Assembly (NCBI GenBank): GCA_903939115.1
Contig: CAJAFV010000069.1
Location: 62,001-126,000, forward strand
Direction: 5' to 3'
DNA: 64,000 bases
Source: an uncultured Geobacteraceae bacterium
Lineage (GTDB): Bacteria > Desulfobacterota > Desulfuromonadia > Geobacterales > Pseudopelobacteraceae
Shown here piece by piece: positions 1 to 7,935 of the stretch. The notes beneath the pieces are model-generated. The model was not told the DNA's origin. It saw only the letters and a list, made by a program, of their open reading frames with translations, and made no database searches. The position numbers and the translations under genes were made by a program. Numbering within the stretch: position 1 is the stretch's first letter; the number at the start of each line of letters is the position of its first letter.

Positions 1-3
1 AGA

Positions 4-609
4 TCATTCCTTCGTGTACATAACCGCCACAGCCCGGGCATTCCCTTCACCGACCGCAACCCAGCCGTGCGGCTGACTCGAATCGTAATAGATGCTGTCG
101 CCGCCCCGCATCCGCAGAACTTCACTGTTGTAGTGAAAATCAAGTTCACCTGAAATGATATAAATAAACTCTTCATCACCCTCATGCCTGAAGAAGAGCG
201 AATCATCCCACTCCCTGTTTTCAAATTCCACCAGAAACGGCTCCATATGTTTGTGACGCAGTCCCTGAGCCAGGGAATGATATGTGTACGGTCGGGAGGT
301 CTGGTTTGCTACCTGTCGCAGCACCTTTTCATCCTCCCGAACATCCTCGCGTCTTGTAAGCACATATTTCTGACTATTGGCGGCGTCCGCAAAGAAAAAG
401 TGAATATCGACCTTAAGCCCCCTGGCAATCTTGAGCAGAGTAGCCAGCGGGGGGATAACCTGCTGGTTTTCGATCTGTGATAACAGTGGCTTTGAAAGGG
501 TCGTCAGCTCAGACAACTCCTGAAGGGTCAGCCGCTTCTGCTGCCGCAGCCCTCTGATTTTCTCCCCGATGCGGAATTCTTTGATCTGAGCTTTGATGTC
601 TGTCGTCAT
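4..609 (-). CDS. XRE-cupin transcriptional regulator
   Basis: Predicted DNA-binding regulator of 201 residues. An N-terminal Cro/C1-type helix-turn-helix spans about residues 13-67 (GEKIRGLRQQ, LSKPLLSQIENQ), followed by a C-terminal cupin barrel at about 125-198 containing HEGDEEFIYIISGEL and DSSQPHGW. Such proteins usually sense a small ligand in the cupin and repress metabolic or stress genes; the ligand here is unknown. I chose the ATG at 609 because GGGAG lies just upstream; an ATG at 654 in the same frame has no comparable ribosome site. It is divergent from the htrA-type gene, with about 200 bp between them, so it could control that gene, but nothing proves this. Confidence 0.85.
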   Translation of the reverse strand: MTTDIKAQIKEFRIGEKIRGLRQQKRLTLQELSELTTLSKPLLSQIENQQVIPPLATLLKIARGLKVDIHFFFADAANSQKYVLTRREDVREDEKVLRQVANQTSRPYTYHSLAQGLRHKHMEPFLVEFENREWDDSLFFRHEGDEEFIYIISGELDFHYNSEVLRMRGGDSIYYDSSQPHGWVAVGEGNARAVAVMYTKE

Positions 610-742
610 ATACACTCCCGGCAACTGTTTGTTTGATGGGATACTTTTACACAAACAGAGCGGCGATTCAATAACATAATTATGCTGTATAGAACGGGAA
701 TTGTTTCACTCCGTTTCACGTTTTTATTCCGTGTTAATTCCG

Positions 743-771
743 TTGACACACCGGGAGACTTTAACTATTGT
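743..771 (+). promoter_or_regulatory. Candidate sigma-70 promoter for the HtrA gene
   Basis: TTGACA at 743-748, a 17-nt spacer and TATTGT at 766-771. The predicted transcript would start near 778, about 39 nt before the ATG at 817. The -35 is perfect and the -10 matches 4 of 6. Confidence 0.4.
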
Positions 772-816
772 TTCGGTATGTTAACTCGAAACCGTTTGAG
801 GCTGGTGACGTCCGAA

Positions 817-2253
817 ATGAAAACACTTCTCCGCATCTCTTTCCTGCTGACCGCCTCCTGGCTGATCGTTTCGCCTCTTGGTGGATGTAGTCAAAAAAAC
901 GAAGCGCCTCTTTTTCACGAATCAAATCGCAAAGGCGGCGAAGCCGATCCCCCGGTAAAAGATGTGCCGATCGATATTCTCGCCACTCAGCGGGCATTTA
1001 GTAATGTCTCAAAAAAAGTGACGCCATCGGTTGTCAACATCTCAACAGTCAGCCGGAAACAAGTCATCCAGCCTTTTTTTGAAGCCAACCCTTTCTTCGA
1101 AGATTTTTTCGGAGGCCCGCAGACCCGCCAGAGCAAAAGCCTCGGCTCCGGCTTTTTGATCAGCAAGGATGGCTACATCGTGACCAACGACCATGTGGTG
1201 CGTGATGCCGAAAGCATTCAGGTCAAACTGTCAAACGACAAGGTATATGATGCCAAAGTGGTTGGAGGGGATCAGAAAACCGACATCGCTGTTATCAAAA
1301 TCAATGCCTCTGATCTTCCAACTGCAGTTCTGGGAGATTCCGACAAACTTGAAGTTGGACAATGGGCCATTGCTATCGGCAATCCATTCGGGCTTGACCG
1401 CACCATGACGGTCGGCGTTATCTCCGCAACCGGGCGCTCCAATATGGGCATTGAAACGTATGAAAACTTTATTCAGACAGATGCCTCCATCAACCCGGGC
1501 AACTCGGGCGGACCGCTTCTTAATGTCTACGGAGAGGTGGTTGGCATTAACACCGCTATCGTTGCGGCGGGACAGGGAATCGGATTTGCGATCCCGGTTA
1601 ACATGGCCAAGCCGATTTTCTCCCAGCTGATTGCCAAAGGGAGCGTCAGTCGAGGCTACATGGGCGTAACCATCCAGCCGGTAACCGAAGAACTGGCAAA
1701 ATCATTCGGCCTGAAAGAGGCTAAAGGCGCGCTGATTAATGATGTTATCAAGGGTAGCCCTGCCGATAAGGCCGGAGTTCGACAAGGTGACGTTATTATC
1801 GGACTGAACGGCAGTGAAGTGAAGGACCCCTCCCATCTTCAGCGACTCGTTGCCGAAGCAGGGATCGGCAAAGTTGCCAAAATGTCCATCATCCGTGACG
1901 GCAAAGCACTTGAACTGGGCATTACCCTGGCAAGCGCCGACACTGCGCCCAAACAACGTAAAAAATTAGAGCGTGGGGGAGACCAGCAGGAGGGTGAAGC
2001 CGATCTGCTCGGCCTGATCGTTGAAAACAGTGAACAGGGTGGCGGCGTTGTTGTCATTGATGCGGTACGGGGCGGAGCGGCCGCGGAAGCCGGCATTAAA
2101 CGGGGTGACGTAATTGTTTCGATTAATCGCACCAGGACGGCAAATACAACGGAATATGCCAGGATGATTCAACAGGCAAGCCGGACCGGCAGCCTGACAA
2201 TGCTGGTTCAGCGCGGTGATGCAAGCATCTACTTTGCATTACGCATAAAATAG
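817..2253 (+). CDS. htrA: HtrA/Deg-family periplasmic serine protease, lipoprotein form
   Basis: Periplasmic quality-control protease and chaperone of 478 residues. The N-terminus is a lipoprotein signal ending in LGGC (Cys24), so the enzyme is probably membrane-anchored rather than soluble. The trypsin-like domain has the triad His126 (TNDHVV), Asp156 (KTDIAV) and Ser230 (GNSGGP). Two PDZ domains follow at about 265-350 and 390-478, typical of DegP/DegQ. The start at 817 is chosen because it gives a clean signal peptide; an upstream in-frame extension to 682 would bury it. It is followed 41 bp later by a small conserved gene, probably co-transcribed. The lipobox is less usual than a cleaved signal peptide in this family. 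Confidence 0.93.
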   Translation: MKTLLRISFLLTASWLIVSPLGGCSQKNEAPLFHESNRKGGEADPPVKDVPIDILATQRAFSNVSKKVTPSVVNISTVSRKQVIQPFFEANPFFEDFFGGPQTRQSKSLGSGFLISKDGYIVTNDHVVRDAESIQVKLSNDKVYDAKVVGGDQKTDIAVIKINASDLPTAVLGDSDKLEVGQWAIAIGNPFGLDRTMTVGVISATGRSNMGIETYENFIQTDASINPGNSGGPLLNVYGEVVGINTAIVAAGQGIGFAIPVNMAKPIFSQLIAKGSVSRGYMGVTIQPVTEELAKSFGLKEAKGALINDVIKGSPADKAGVRQGDVIIGLNGSEVKDPSHLQRLVAEAGIGKVAKMSIIRDGKALELGITLASADTAPKQRKKLERGGDQQEGEADLLGLIVENSEQGGGVVVIDAVRGGAAAEAGIKRGDVIVSINRTRTANTTEYARMIQQASRTGSLTMLVQRGDASIYFALRIK

Positions 2254-2294
2254 TGATATGGTGCCGATAATTTACTCCATGAGGGACATCATCC

Positions 2295-2558
2295 ATGAAC
2301 TTGATTGATAATCCGGATCAGGCAAAGCGACTGGCCAGGGCCATTCTCTCCGACGTGGCCATGTATAACAAGGAAAAGGTCGAGGACGGTATTAAAAACG
2401 ACACTATTTTTGATCTCCTCAAAGAGGAACTTGAAGAGGGACGCCAGCATTTCCTCTCCCGGGTTTCCGCCGATGTCAATCCGGAAGTCATCTATGGAAC
2501 GGCCGTGGTGGATGTTCTGATCAAACGGGCCGGGAAGATAGAATCCTCCATCTGGTAA
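2295..2558 (+). CDS. Small conserved hypothetical protein
   Basis: An 87-residue acidic, mainly helical protein without signal peptide or membrane segment. GAGGGA lies 9 nt before the ATG. It sits 41 bp after the HtrA gene and just before a strong hairpin terminator, so it probably closes that transcription unit. I do not recognise a named domain; the run FDLLKEELEEGRQHF suggests an amphipathic helix. Confidence 0.7.
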   Translation: MNLIDNPDQAKRLARAILSDVAMYNKEKVEDGIKNDTIFDLLKEELEEGRQHFLSRVSADVNPEVIYGTAVVDVLIKRAGKIESSIW

Positions 2559-2582
2559 CTCATCGCCACACACACTATTACT

Positions 2583-2621
2583 GCAAGGCGTACCTAGCTT
2601 CGGTGCGCCTTTGCTGTTTTT
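2583..2621 (+). terminator. Rho-independent terminator after the HtrA operon
   Basis: GCAAGGCGTACC pairs with GGTGCGCCTTTGC around a short TAGCTTC loop, allowing one wobble and one bulge, then a TGTTTTT tract. It ends the transcript of the HtrA and small hypothetical genes. Confidence 0.75.
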
Positions 2622-2666
2622 GAGCAAGTAACGCATTTATCCTGTTTGTCAGGGAAGAGGTTTACA

Positions 2667-3614
2667 TTGAATCATCATTCACTCATATTTTCCCCGGATC
2701 ACGAACCAACCAGAATTGACCTTTTTCTAGGTCGCGCAATTGGCGAATCCAGGGCGACGGTCCAGAGACTCATAGAAACCGGTCATGTACTGGTTGATGG
2801 CAAGCAGGTACGCACTTCCCTGAAACTAAAGGGGGGGGAACAGATCGATGTCGATATTCCACCGCCGTTGCCTGCCGAACCACTGGCCGAGGCTATCCCG
2901 CTGGATGTGCTGTATGAGGACAGCGACCTGATCGTTATCAACAAAGCGGCCGGAATGGTGGTGCACCCTGGAGCAGGCAACACCAGTGGCACACTGGTCA
3001 ACGCCCTGCTGGCACACTGCAGTGATCTGGCCGGAATTGGCGGCGAACTGCGCCCCGGCATCGTCCATCGCCTCGACAAGGGAACCTCCGGCGTACTGGT
3101 GGCAGCAAAACATGACCGTGCCCATCAGATACTTTCAGAGCAGTTCAGCGCTCACACTGTCAAACGTATCTACCAGGCGTTGATCTACGGTTCTCCACCG
3201 GAGGATACCGGAAGAATAGAGGGGATCATCGGGCGCCATCCAACCGAGAGACTACGCATGTCCAGCAAGGCCAAAAACGGGAAAAATGCGGTGACACGCT
3301 GGAAGGTAAAAGAGCGCTACGGCAGGGTTTCTCTGGTGGAGCTGCGGCTTGAGACCGGACGGACGCACCAGATCCGGGTCCATCTGACCGAAGCCGGCTA
3401 CCCGCTGCTGGGAGATCCGCTCTACCCGGACGGTGGACGCTGCAACAACATTCCCGACACCAAGCTGCGCGGCATTATCAACCGCCTTGGCCGTCAGGCG
3501 CTGCACGCCCGCTGTCTCGGCTTCATCCATCCGTCGACGGGAGAGTATATGGAGTTTACGACTGAACCGCCGGAGGATCTGCTGGAACTTTTGAAATATC
3601 TGCGGAAGGAGTAA
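2667..3614 (+). CDS. rluD: RluD-family 23S rRNA pseudouridine synthase
   Basis: Isomerises specific uridines of 23S rRNA to pseudouridine in the cytoplasm. From the chosen start the protein is 315 residues: an S4 RNA-binding domain at about 7-65 and the catalytic domain, with the RluA-family motif HRLDKGTSG carrying the catalytic Asp137. ETGRTHQIRVHL further on is also typical. I chose the TTG at 2667 because AGGGAAGAGG precedes it by about 6 nt; an upstream TTG at 2646 in the same frame has no such site. The 3' end overlaps the convergent HAD gene by 59 nt. RluD versus RluA/RluC specificity is inferred from the S4 domain and overall length. Confidence 0.9.
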   Translation: MNHHSLIFSPDHEPTRIDLFLGRAIGESRATVQRLIETGHVLVDGKQVRTSLKLKGGEQIDVDIPPPLPAEPLAEAIPLDVLYEDSDLIVINKAAGMVVHPGAGNTSGTLVNALLAHCSDLAGIGGELRPGIVHRLDKGTSGVLVAAKHDRAHQILSEQFSAHTVKRIYQALIYGSPPEDTGRIEGIIGRHPTERLRMSSKAKNGKNAVTRWKVKERYGRVSLVELRLETGRTHQIRVHLTEAGYPLLGDPLYPDGGRCNNIPDTKLRGIINRLGRQALHARCLGFIHPSTGEYMEFTTEPPEDLLELLKYLRKE

Positions 3615-4260
3615 TTCCATTTGGAGTGATGAGATATTCCAGCCGCAGCAACTGCTCCAGATTCTGACTCAAATACACGGGACAGCCAAGCTGTTCCGGC
3701 AGACGGAGATCGACATCATAGCGATCTCCGACAAACAGCGCCTCGCGTGGAGAGAGGTCGAGCAACGCCAATACCCTGCGTACCACGTCCTCATCCGGTT
3801 TGCCCCGCCACGTATCATCAATGGTAAAAATATCGTCAACCAAGCCGTCCAACCCAAGAAAGTTCATAATACGGGTCGTTAGGACACGATTGTTGTTCGT
3901 GTAAATGGAGAGCGAAAACTTTTCTGCAAGGCGCTCCAGCAGGCGAATCACACGTTCATCGCGGACAAGGTAGGCTTCCGGTTGCAGGTTTTGCTCAAAG
4001 AAATAATGGAGATCCGGCACATTCCCGCCCAACTCGGTACAAACCGCAGATATCGTCTGAACGGTACCGCTCTCTTCCGTGAGCCTCAACCTGGCCGCAG
4101 CCATTATAAGGCCTGCCTCTGTAGAGCTTATCTGTTTGAGAGCGGCAATATAGGCGGAAGCCGCTGCCTGAATTTCGGCGGCAAAGCGATCGCACACATA
4201 CAGGGTACCGTCGAGATCGAAGATTATCCCCTTTAGTTCTGCACCATCTAGCTCTGCCAT
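3556..4260 (-). CDS. HAD-superfamily hydrolase (phosphoglycolate phosphatase-like)
   Basis: Phosphatase of 234 residues with the HAD nucleophile motif FDLDGT (Asp15, Asp17), a conserved Lys in RGKPDED and the acidic motif GDRYDVD. The residues between motifs I and II form an alpha-helical cap (subclass I), as in Gph/PpaX-type enzymes; the substrate cannot be read from sequence. The ATG directly follows the stop codon of the upstream MidA-like methyltransferase gene, so the two are probably translationally coupled. The 3' end overlaps convergent rluD. Confidence 0.85.
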   Translation of the reverse strand: MAELDGAELKGIIFDLDGTLYVCDRFAAEIQAAASAYIAALKQISSTEAGLIMAAARLRLTEESGTVQTISAVCTELGGNVPDLHYFFEQNLQPEAYLVRDERVIRLLERLAEKFSLSIYTNNNRVLTTRIMNFLGLDGLVDDIFTIDDTWRGKPDEDVVRRVLALLDLSPREALFVGDRYDVDLRLPEQLGCPVYLSQNLEQLLRLEYLITPNGITPSADISKVPADPPAVQS

Positions 4261-5406
4261 TTACCCTCCGATGCCGCGCCGGCAGAGCAGTTGGGGAGCA
4301 TTGATTCCCCTGGACTGGATCAGCACCTTGAAGGTCTCACCCATACCACCGTCAGGCAGGATCAGTTTTTTGAGGGTCAAACGGAGCCGCAGCTTTTCCT
4401 CCTCGGATACTTTAGAGCGCTCAATCTTTTCAATCTCCTCGACGATACCGGCTGAGAGGAGAAAGCGGTACTGCTCTCCGAACCATTCGTTCTGCAGCCC
4501 GGATTGTTCACCACACTTCATCAGAGTTGTAAAATCGACATGTGTGGTAATATCCTGCAGCCCCAGGCGGAGATAGGGATTTTCCTCGGTCTGGTGGCGA
4601 TAGTAACAGAGAAGAGTGCCAAGCTTGCGGCGTGGTGTGTAGAGCTCAGGAGCGGTATAGCCGTAATCGACGGTCAGGATGAAACCCTGCTGGAGCGCTT
4701 TCGCTGCTGCGGCCAGCCATTTGGGAGCGTTCAGATTGACTTCGGCCTGTTGGCCGGGATGGAGTTCCACAGCGACACGTTCCAGGTAGGCGGCAATCTC
4801 GGGAGTAGACAGCTCTCCTGCCTCTTCGACAAACTCACCATCCTTGCAGGTAACGTAGATCTCGCGCAATCCTTCAGCGGTCATAACCACCCGATGAACC
4901 GGCAAGGCATCGATAAGTTCATTAGAATAGAGACAGCCGCTGAAAGTAAAACTTCCTGAGGCAAACTCATCAGGGGAAAGCCAGTCGAGCCGGTCAGCAT
5001 AGGTATTCAGCATCTCGCGTTGCGCCGATTCAAGCGAAGGCTCCTGCTCCACCAGCAGCAGGCGGAGTCCCCCGTACATGTCAGGCTCGTGCTCCGCCAG
5101 AAAATCCATGACATCACAGGCCAGACGACCGTTGCCGGCACCGCACTCCACCAGCGTAAACCCGGACGGACTACCCATGCTGCGCCACATCTGGGCTATT
5201 TCGCGGGCGATCACCCGACCGAAGGCGGCGTGGACGGTGATGCTGGTATAAAAATCACCCTCGGCGCCGACTTTCCGCCCCGGCGAGGTATAGTAGCCGA
5301 GCCCCGGTTCGTAGAGACAGGCGGCCATGAAGTCGGCAAAGGTGATGCGCCCCCGCTCGTTGATGCGAGCGGTGATGATGTCATTGAGTGGGGTGGTATC
5401 AGTCAT
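4261..5406 (-). CDS. MidA/NDUFAF7-like SAM-dependent methyltransferase (DUF185)
   Basis: Class I S-adenosylmethionine methyltransferase of 381 residues. The start ITFADFMAACLYEPGLGYYTS is the hallmark of the DUF185 family. The SAM-binding motif is VECGAGNGR (Glu87 to Arg94), and ELIDALPVHRV follows in the catalytic half. The mitochondrial relative NDUFAF7 methylates an Arg of a complex I subunit; bacterial roles are less clear, so the substrate is unknown. It is the first gene of a two-gene unit with the HAD phosphatase, whose ATG abuts its stop codon. Confidence 0.87.
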   Translation of the reverse strand: MTDTTPLNDIITARINERGRITFADFMAACLYEPGLGYYTSPGRKVGAEGDFYTSITVHAAFGRVIAREIAQMWRSMGSPSGFTLVECGAGNGRLACDVMDFLAEHEPDMYGGLRLLLVEQEPSLESAQREMLNTYADRLDWLSPDEFASGSFTFSGCLYSNELIDALPVHRVVMTAEGLREIYVTCKDGEFVEEAGELSTPEIAAYLERVAVELHPGQQAEVNLNAPKWLAAAAKALQQGFILTVDYGYTAPELYTPRRKLGTLLCYYRHQTEENPYLRLGLQDITTHVDFTTLMKCGEQSGLQNEWFGEQYRFLLSAGIVEEIEKIERSKVSEEEKLRLRLTLKKLILPDGGMGETFKVLIQSRGINAPQLLCRRGIGG

Positions 5407-5485
5407 AATAGAGGGATCCTGTCATAAATAAATTGCATTTATTATAATCAATCTACTTTACAGCAAATGGCGTCGATCTTTTCAA

Positions 5486-6526
5486 CTAAACACGTTTACC
5501 CTTTTTCTCGACCTTTTCCATATCCTTCTCCTTACCCCGGTACATCTCGCGCATCTCTTTCACCTGGCGCCTGACCTCCTTTCGCAGCTCAGCCGGTTCA
5601 AGCACCTCGGCATATATGCCGTAGGACAAAATCCATGAGACCAACTCCATCAGGCCCGACGCCTCAAATTCGACGACCACCCTCCCTGAGCCATCGGTGC
5701 TGACCTTCTGCCCCGGCATCCAGATGCGATCCTTGACCGCGTGTGCAATCTCCGTAGAAAAACGCACCCGTACCTTCATCGGGGAATCGCTCACCAGCCC
5801 GAAAGCGCTGCTGAAATGGGCTTCCGGCTGATAGCTGTCCGGAATCTCAAAACGCTGGCGGGTGATCTCTACCCCCCGGATGCGCTCCAGGGCAAACAGG
5901 CGCATGCCGGCACGGTTGTGGGCGTTCCCCAACAGGTAAATTCCCCCCTTGTAAAAAACCAGGGTATAGGGGTCAACCTCGTAATCATCGACCTCATTCT
6001 TTCCTTTCTTGGCATACTTCAGCCGGATTCGGTACTGCTGCAGCAGAGCTTTCTGCAGATCACCCACAAAGCCGGCTGACGGTGAGTAGTCACGCGCCCC
6101 GTGCGACAGCGGCAGCGAAACTCGCGCGATCCGTTCCAGATGCGCCGCATGACGGTCGGGAAGCACCGAATGAATGCTTTTAAACAGCTCGTCAATCTCG
6201 GCCTGAAACGGCGTACCGGCCAGATGAGCGCCGAGTGAGCGCAGCAGGTAGAGCGACATCAACTGCGGCAGAGTGAAGGTAATCGGGGGAAGATTGCGGG
6301 ATTTGGTCAGAAAGCGATAGACCTTTTTCCCGTTGTTCCACTCCGTTGTCAACGCATACCCGGCCTGTTCCACCGCGTTCAGATCGCGGTGAATGGTACG
6401 CCGGTCGACGTCGCACTCTTCCGCCAGCTCGTCCAGAGTCAGGCCACGCCTGGTCTCCAGCAACCGGATGATCGAATGTAACCGCCCCGCTTGTGAATAT
6501 TTTTTAGCCGGTTTTCCTTTCAGCAT
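5486..6526 (-). CDS. WYL-domain transcriptional regulator
   Basis: A 346-residue regulator. A winged helix-turn-helix lies at about 14-65 (LDELAEECDVDRRTIHRDL), a WYL ligand-sensing domain at about 155-235 (YEVDPYTLVFYKGGIYLLGN), and a WCX-type C-terminal domain ends in a strongly basic tail. WYL proteins often respond to nucleic acid or nucleotide signals and control stress, phage-defence or DNA-repair genes. It is divergent from the small membrane protein at 6644, and the intergenic space holds an inverted repeat that may be its operator. The target genes are unknown. Confidence 0.88.
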   Translation of the reverse strand: MLKGKPAKKYSQAGRLHSIIRLLETRRGLTLDELAEECDVDRRTIHRDLNAVEQAGYALTTEWNNGKKVYRFLTKSRNLPPITFTLPQLMSLYLLRSLGAHLAGTPFQAEIDELFKSIHSVLPDRHAAHLERIARVSLPLSHGARDYSPSAGFVGDLQKALLQQYRIRLKYAKKGKNEVDDYEVDPYTLVFYKGGIYLLGNAHNRAGMRLFALERIRGVEITRQRFEIPDSYQPEAHFSSAFGLVSDSPMKVRVRFSTEIAHAVKDRIWMPGQKVSTDGSGRVVVEFEASGLMELVSWILSYGIYAEVLEPAELRKEVRRQVKEMREMYRGKEKDMEKVEKKGKRV

Positions 6527-6554
6527 TATTCCCCCTTGCCGAAACTGATTTTAT

Positions 6555-6602
6555 CGCTACAATGTCCGCATTATGAGATAGAATTATGGGGACATTGTAA
6601 CG
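6555..6602. promoter_or_regulatory. Inverted repeat, candidate operator of the WYL regulator
   Basis: CGCTACAATGTCCGC at 6555-6569 and its near-perfect inverse at 6588-6602 match at 13 of 15 positions, with 18 nt between them. Half-site centres are 33 bp apart, about three helical turns, so a dimer on one DNA face could bind both. It begins 29 bp from the WYL gene start. Confidence 0.5.
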
Positions 6603-6643
6603 ATTTGAGCCATTTTGACAATCAATTTCTGACATATACTGTC

Positions 6644-7093
6644 ATGCTGCATGACTGGCTCAACCAACCAGGCTACGTCACACTTTTTTTCATGAGCTTT
6701 CTCGCGTCAACGCTGCTGCCGCTTGGCTCAGAGTGGCTGCTGGTAATGATGCTGACGGGTGGCTACGATCCGCTGTCAACGGTTGCCACTGCCACTGTCG
6801 GCAACTATCTGGGGGCAGTTGTTACATATCTGATCGGAATCGCAGGTGGGAACTGGCTGATTGAACGGGTACTGCGCGTTTCACCGGAGCAGCAGGAGCG
6901 GGCACACGGCTATTACCGACGCTACGGCGCCTTCTCGCTGTTATTTTCCTGGCTGCCGATTGTCGGTGATCCACTCTGCCTCGTCGGAGGCATGTTGCGG
7001 GTAAATTTCGGGCTGTTTTCGCTGCTGGTTGCAGCAGGAAAACTGATTCGATATATAGTCACTGCCTGGATAACCCTCGCTGCAACCGGATAG
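6644..7093 (+). CDS. YqaA/DedA (SNARE-associated)-family small membrane protein
   Basis: An inner-membrane protein of 149 residues with about four hydrophobic segments. It contains TLLPLGSEWLLVMMLTGGYDP near the N-terminus and FSWLPIVGDPLCLVGGMLR, both characteristic of YqaA/DedA proteins, which act in lipid scrambling or membrane homeostasis. The ATG at 6644 is chosen because it removes an unrelated polar extension of 36 residues; its ribosome site is weak. It lies 14 bp before sco, so it may be the first gene of the oxidase operon or a read-in gene. Confidence 0.8.
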   Translation: MLHDWLNQPGYVTLFFMSFLASTLLPLGSEWLLVMMLTGGYDPLSTVATATVGNYLGAVVTYLIGIAGGNWLIERVLRVSPEQQERAHGYYRRYGAFSLLFSWLPIVGDPLCLVGGMLRVNFGLFSLLVAAGKLIRYIVTAWITLAATG

Positions 7094-7107
7094 CAAAGGA
7101 TACTGGT

Positions 7108-7935
7108 ATGAATGACATCACCACCCGACTTTTCGGATCGCCTTCAATGGCGCTCTTGTATCAGGTGTCACTGCTGCTGATGGTACTCTTTGCGTACAGC
7201 GGCGCGCATACGGCTGACGCTGAGGAGCTGCCGGTCGGTCTCACGGAGCATCTTGGCTCCAGAGTTCCGCTGGACATCACCTTTCGGGACGAGGCTGGCA
7301 GACCGGTGCGACTGTCCGAGCTGGTGACCGGCCCGACTATTATTCTGCCGGTCTACTTCAACTGCACGAATGTCTGCTATAACCTCCAATGGGGCCTGGC
7401 GCAGGCTCTTCCGAAGATTAAGAGCCGTCCGGGCGAGGAGTACCGGGTTATTTCCATCAGCTTTGACGAAAACGACCCTCCAGAGCTGGCGGCCAAATTC
7501 AAGCGGGTCTATCTGACCTCGATGCACGCCCCCTTTCCACAGGACGGCTGGCGCTTTTTGACAGGAGACGCTGCTAACATCAGGGAATTTACGACAGCTG
7601 CCGGGTACGGTTTTCAACGCAAGGGGAGGGATTTTCTCCATCCATCTGCCAGCCTTATCATCACCAATGACGGAACAATCGTGCGGTACCTGTACGGCAC
7701 AACCTTTCTCCCCAAAGATCTTGCCCTCGCTTTGATCGAGGCTCGGGACGGCACCTCTGGCACCACTATCCGGAAGATTGTGGATTATTGTTTTACTTTT
7801 GATCCGGAACAGAAAACATATGCTTTTAATCTCCTCAGAGTTAGTGCTACTGTTGTCATCGTCTGCACCGGCGGATTTTTGGCTTTTTTAATAGTGACCG
7901 GCAAAAAACGTAAAAAACTTGATCCGAGGACCTAA
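7108..7935 (+). CDS. SCO1/SenC copper chaperone for cytochrome oxidase
   Basis: Thioredoxin-fold copper chaperone of 275 residues that helps build the CuA centre of oxidase subunit II. It has an N-terminal signal or anchor (about 13-36), the metal-binding CTNVC motif (Cys86, Cys90) and the conserved His178 in FLHPSAS. A second hydrophobic segment at about 243-263, followed by a basic tail, suggests a C-terminal anchor, which many SCO proteins lack. The stop overlaps the ATG of ctaD (TAATG), a sign of coupled translation. Confidence 0.9.
   Translation: MNDITTRLFGSPSMALLYQVSLLLMVLFAYSGAHTADAEELPVGLTEHLGSRVPLDITFRDEAGRPVRLSELVTGPTIILPVYFNCTNVCYNLQWGLAQALPKIKSRPGEEYRVISISFDENDPPELAAKFKRVYLTSMHAPFPQDGWRFLTGDAANIREFTTAAGYGFQRKGRDFLHPSASLIITNDGTIVRYLYGTTFLPKDLALALIEARDGTSGTTIRKIVDYCFTFDPEQKTYAFNLLRVSATVVIVCTGGFLAFLIVTGKKRKKLDPRT

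Noticed and set aside
2305-2520. Alternative plus-strand frame inside the small gene after htrA
   Set aside because: It overlaps the better-supported frame 2295-2558, which has the ribosome site and ends before the terminator.
6615-6640. TTGACA with TATACT as promoter of the DedA-like gene
   Set aside because: The spacer is only 14 nt, too short for a normal sigma-70 promoter.
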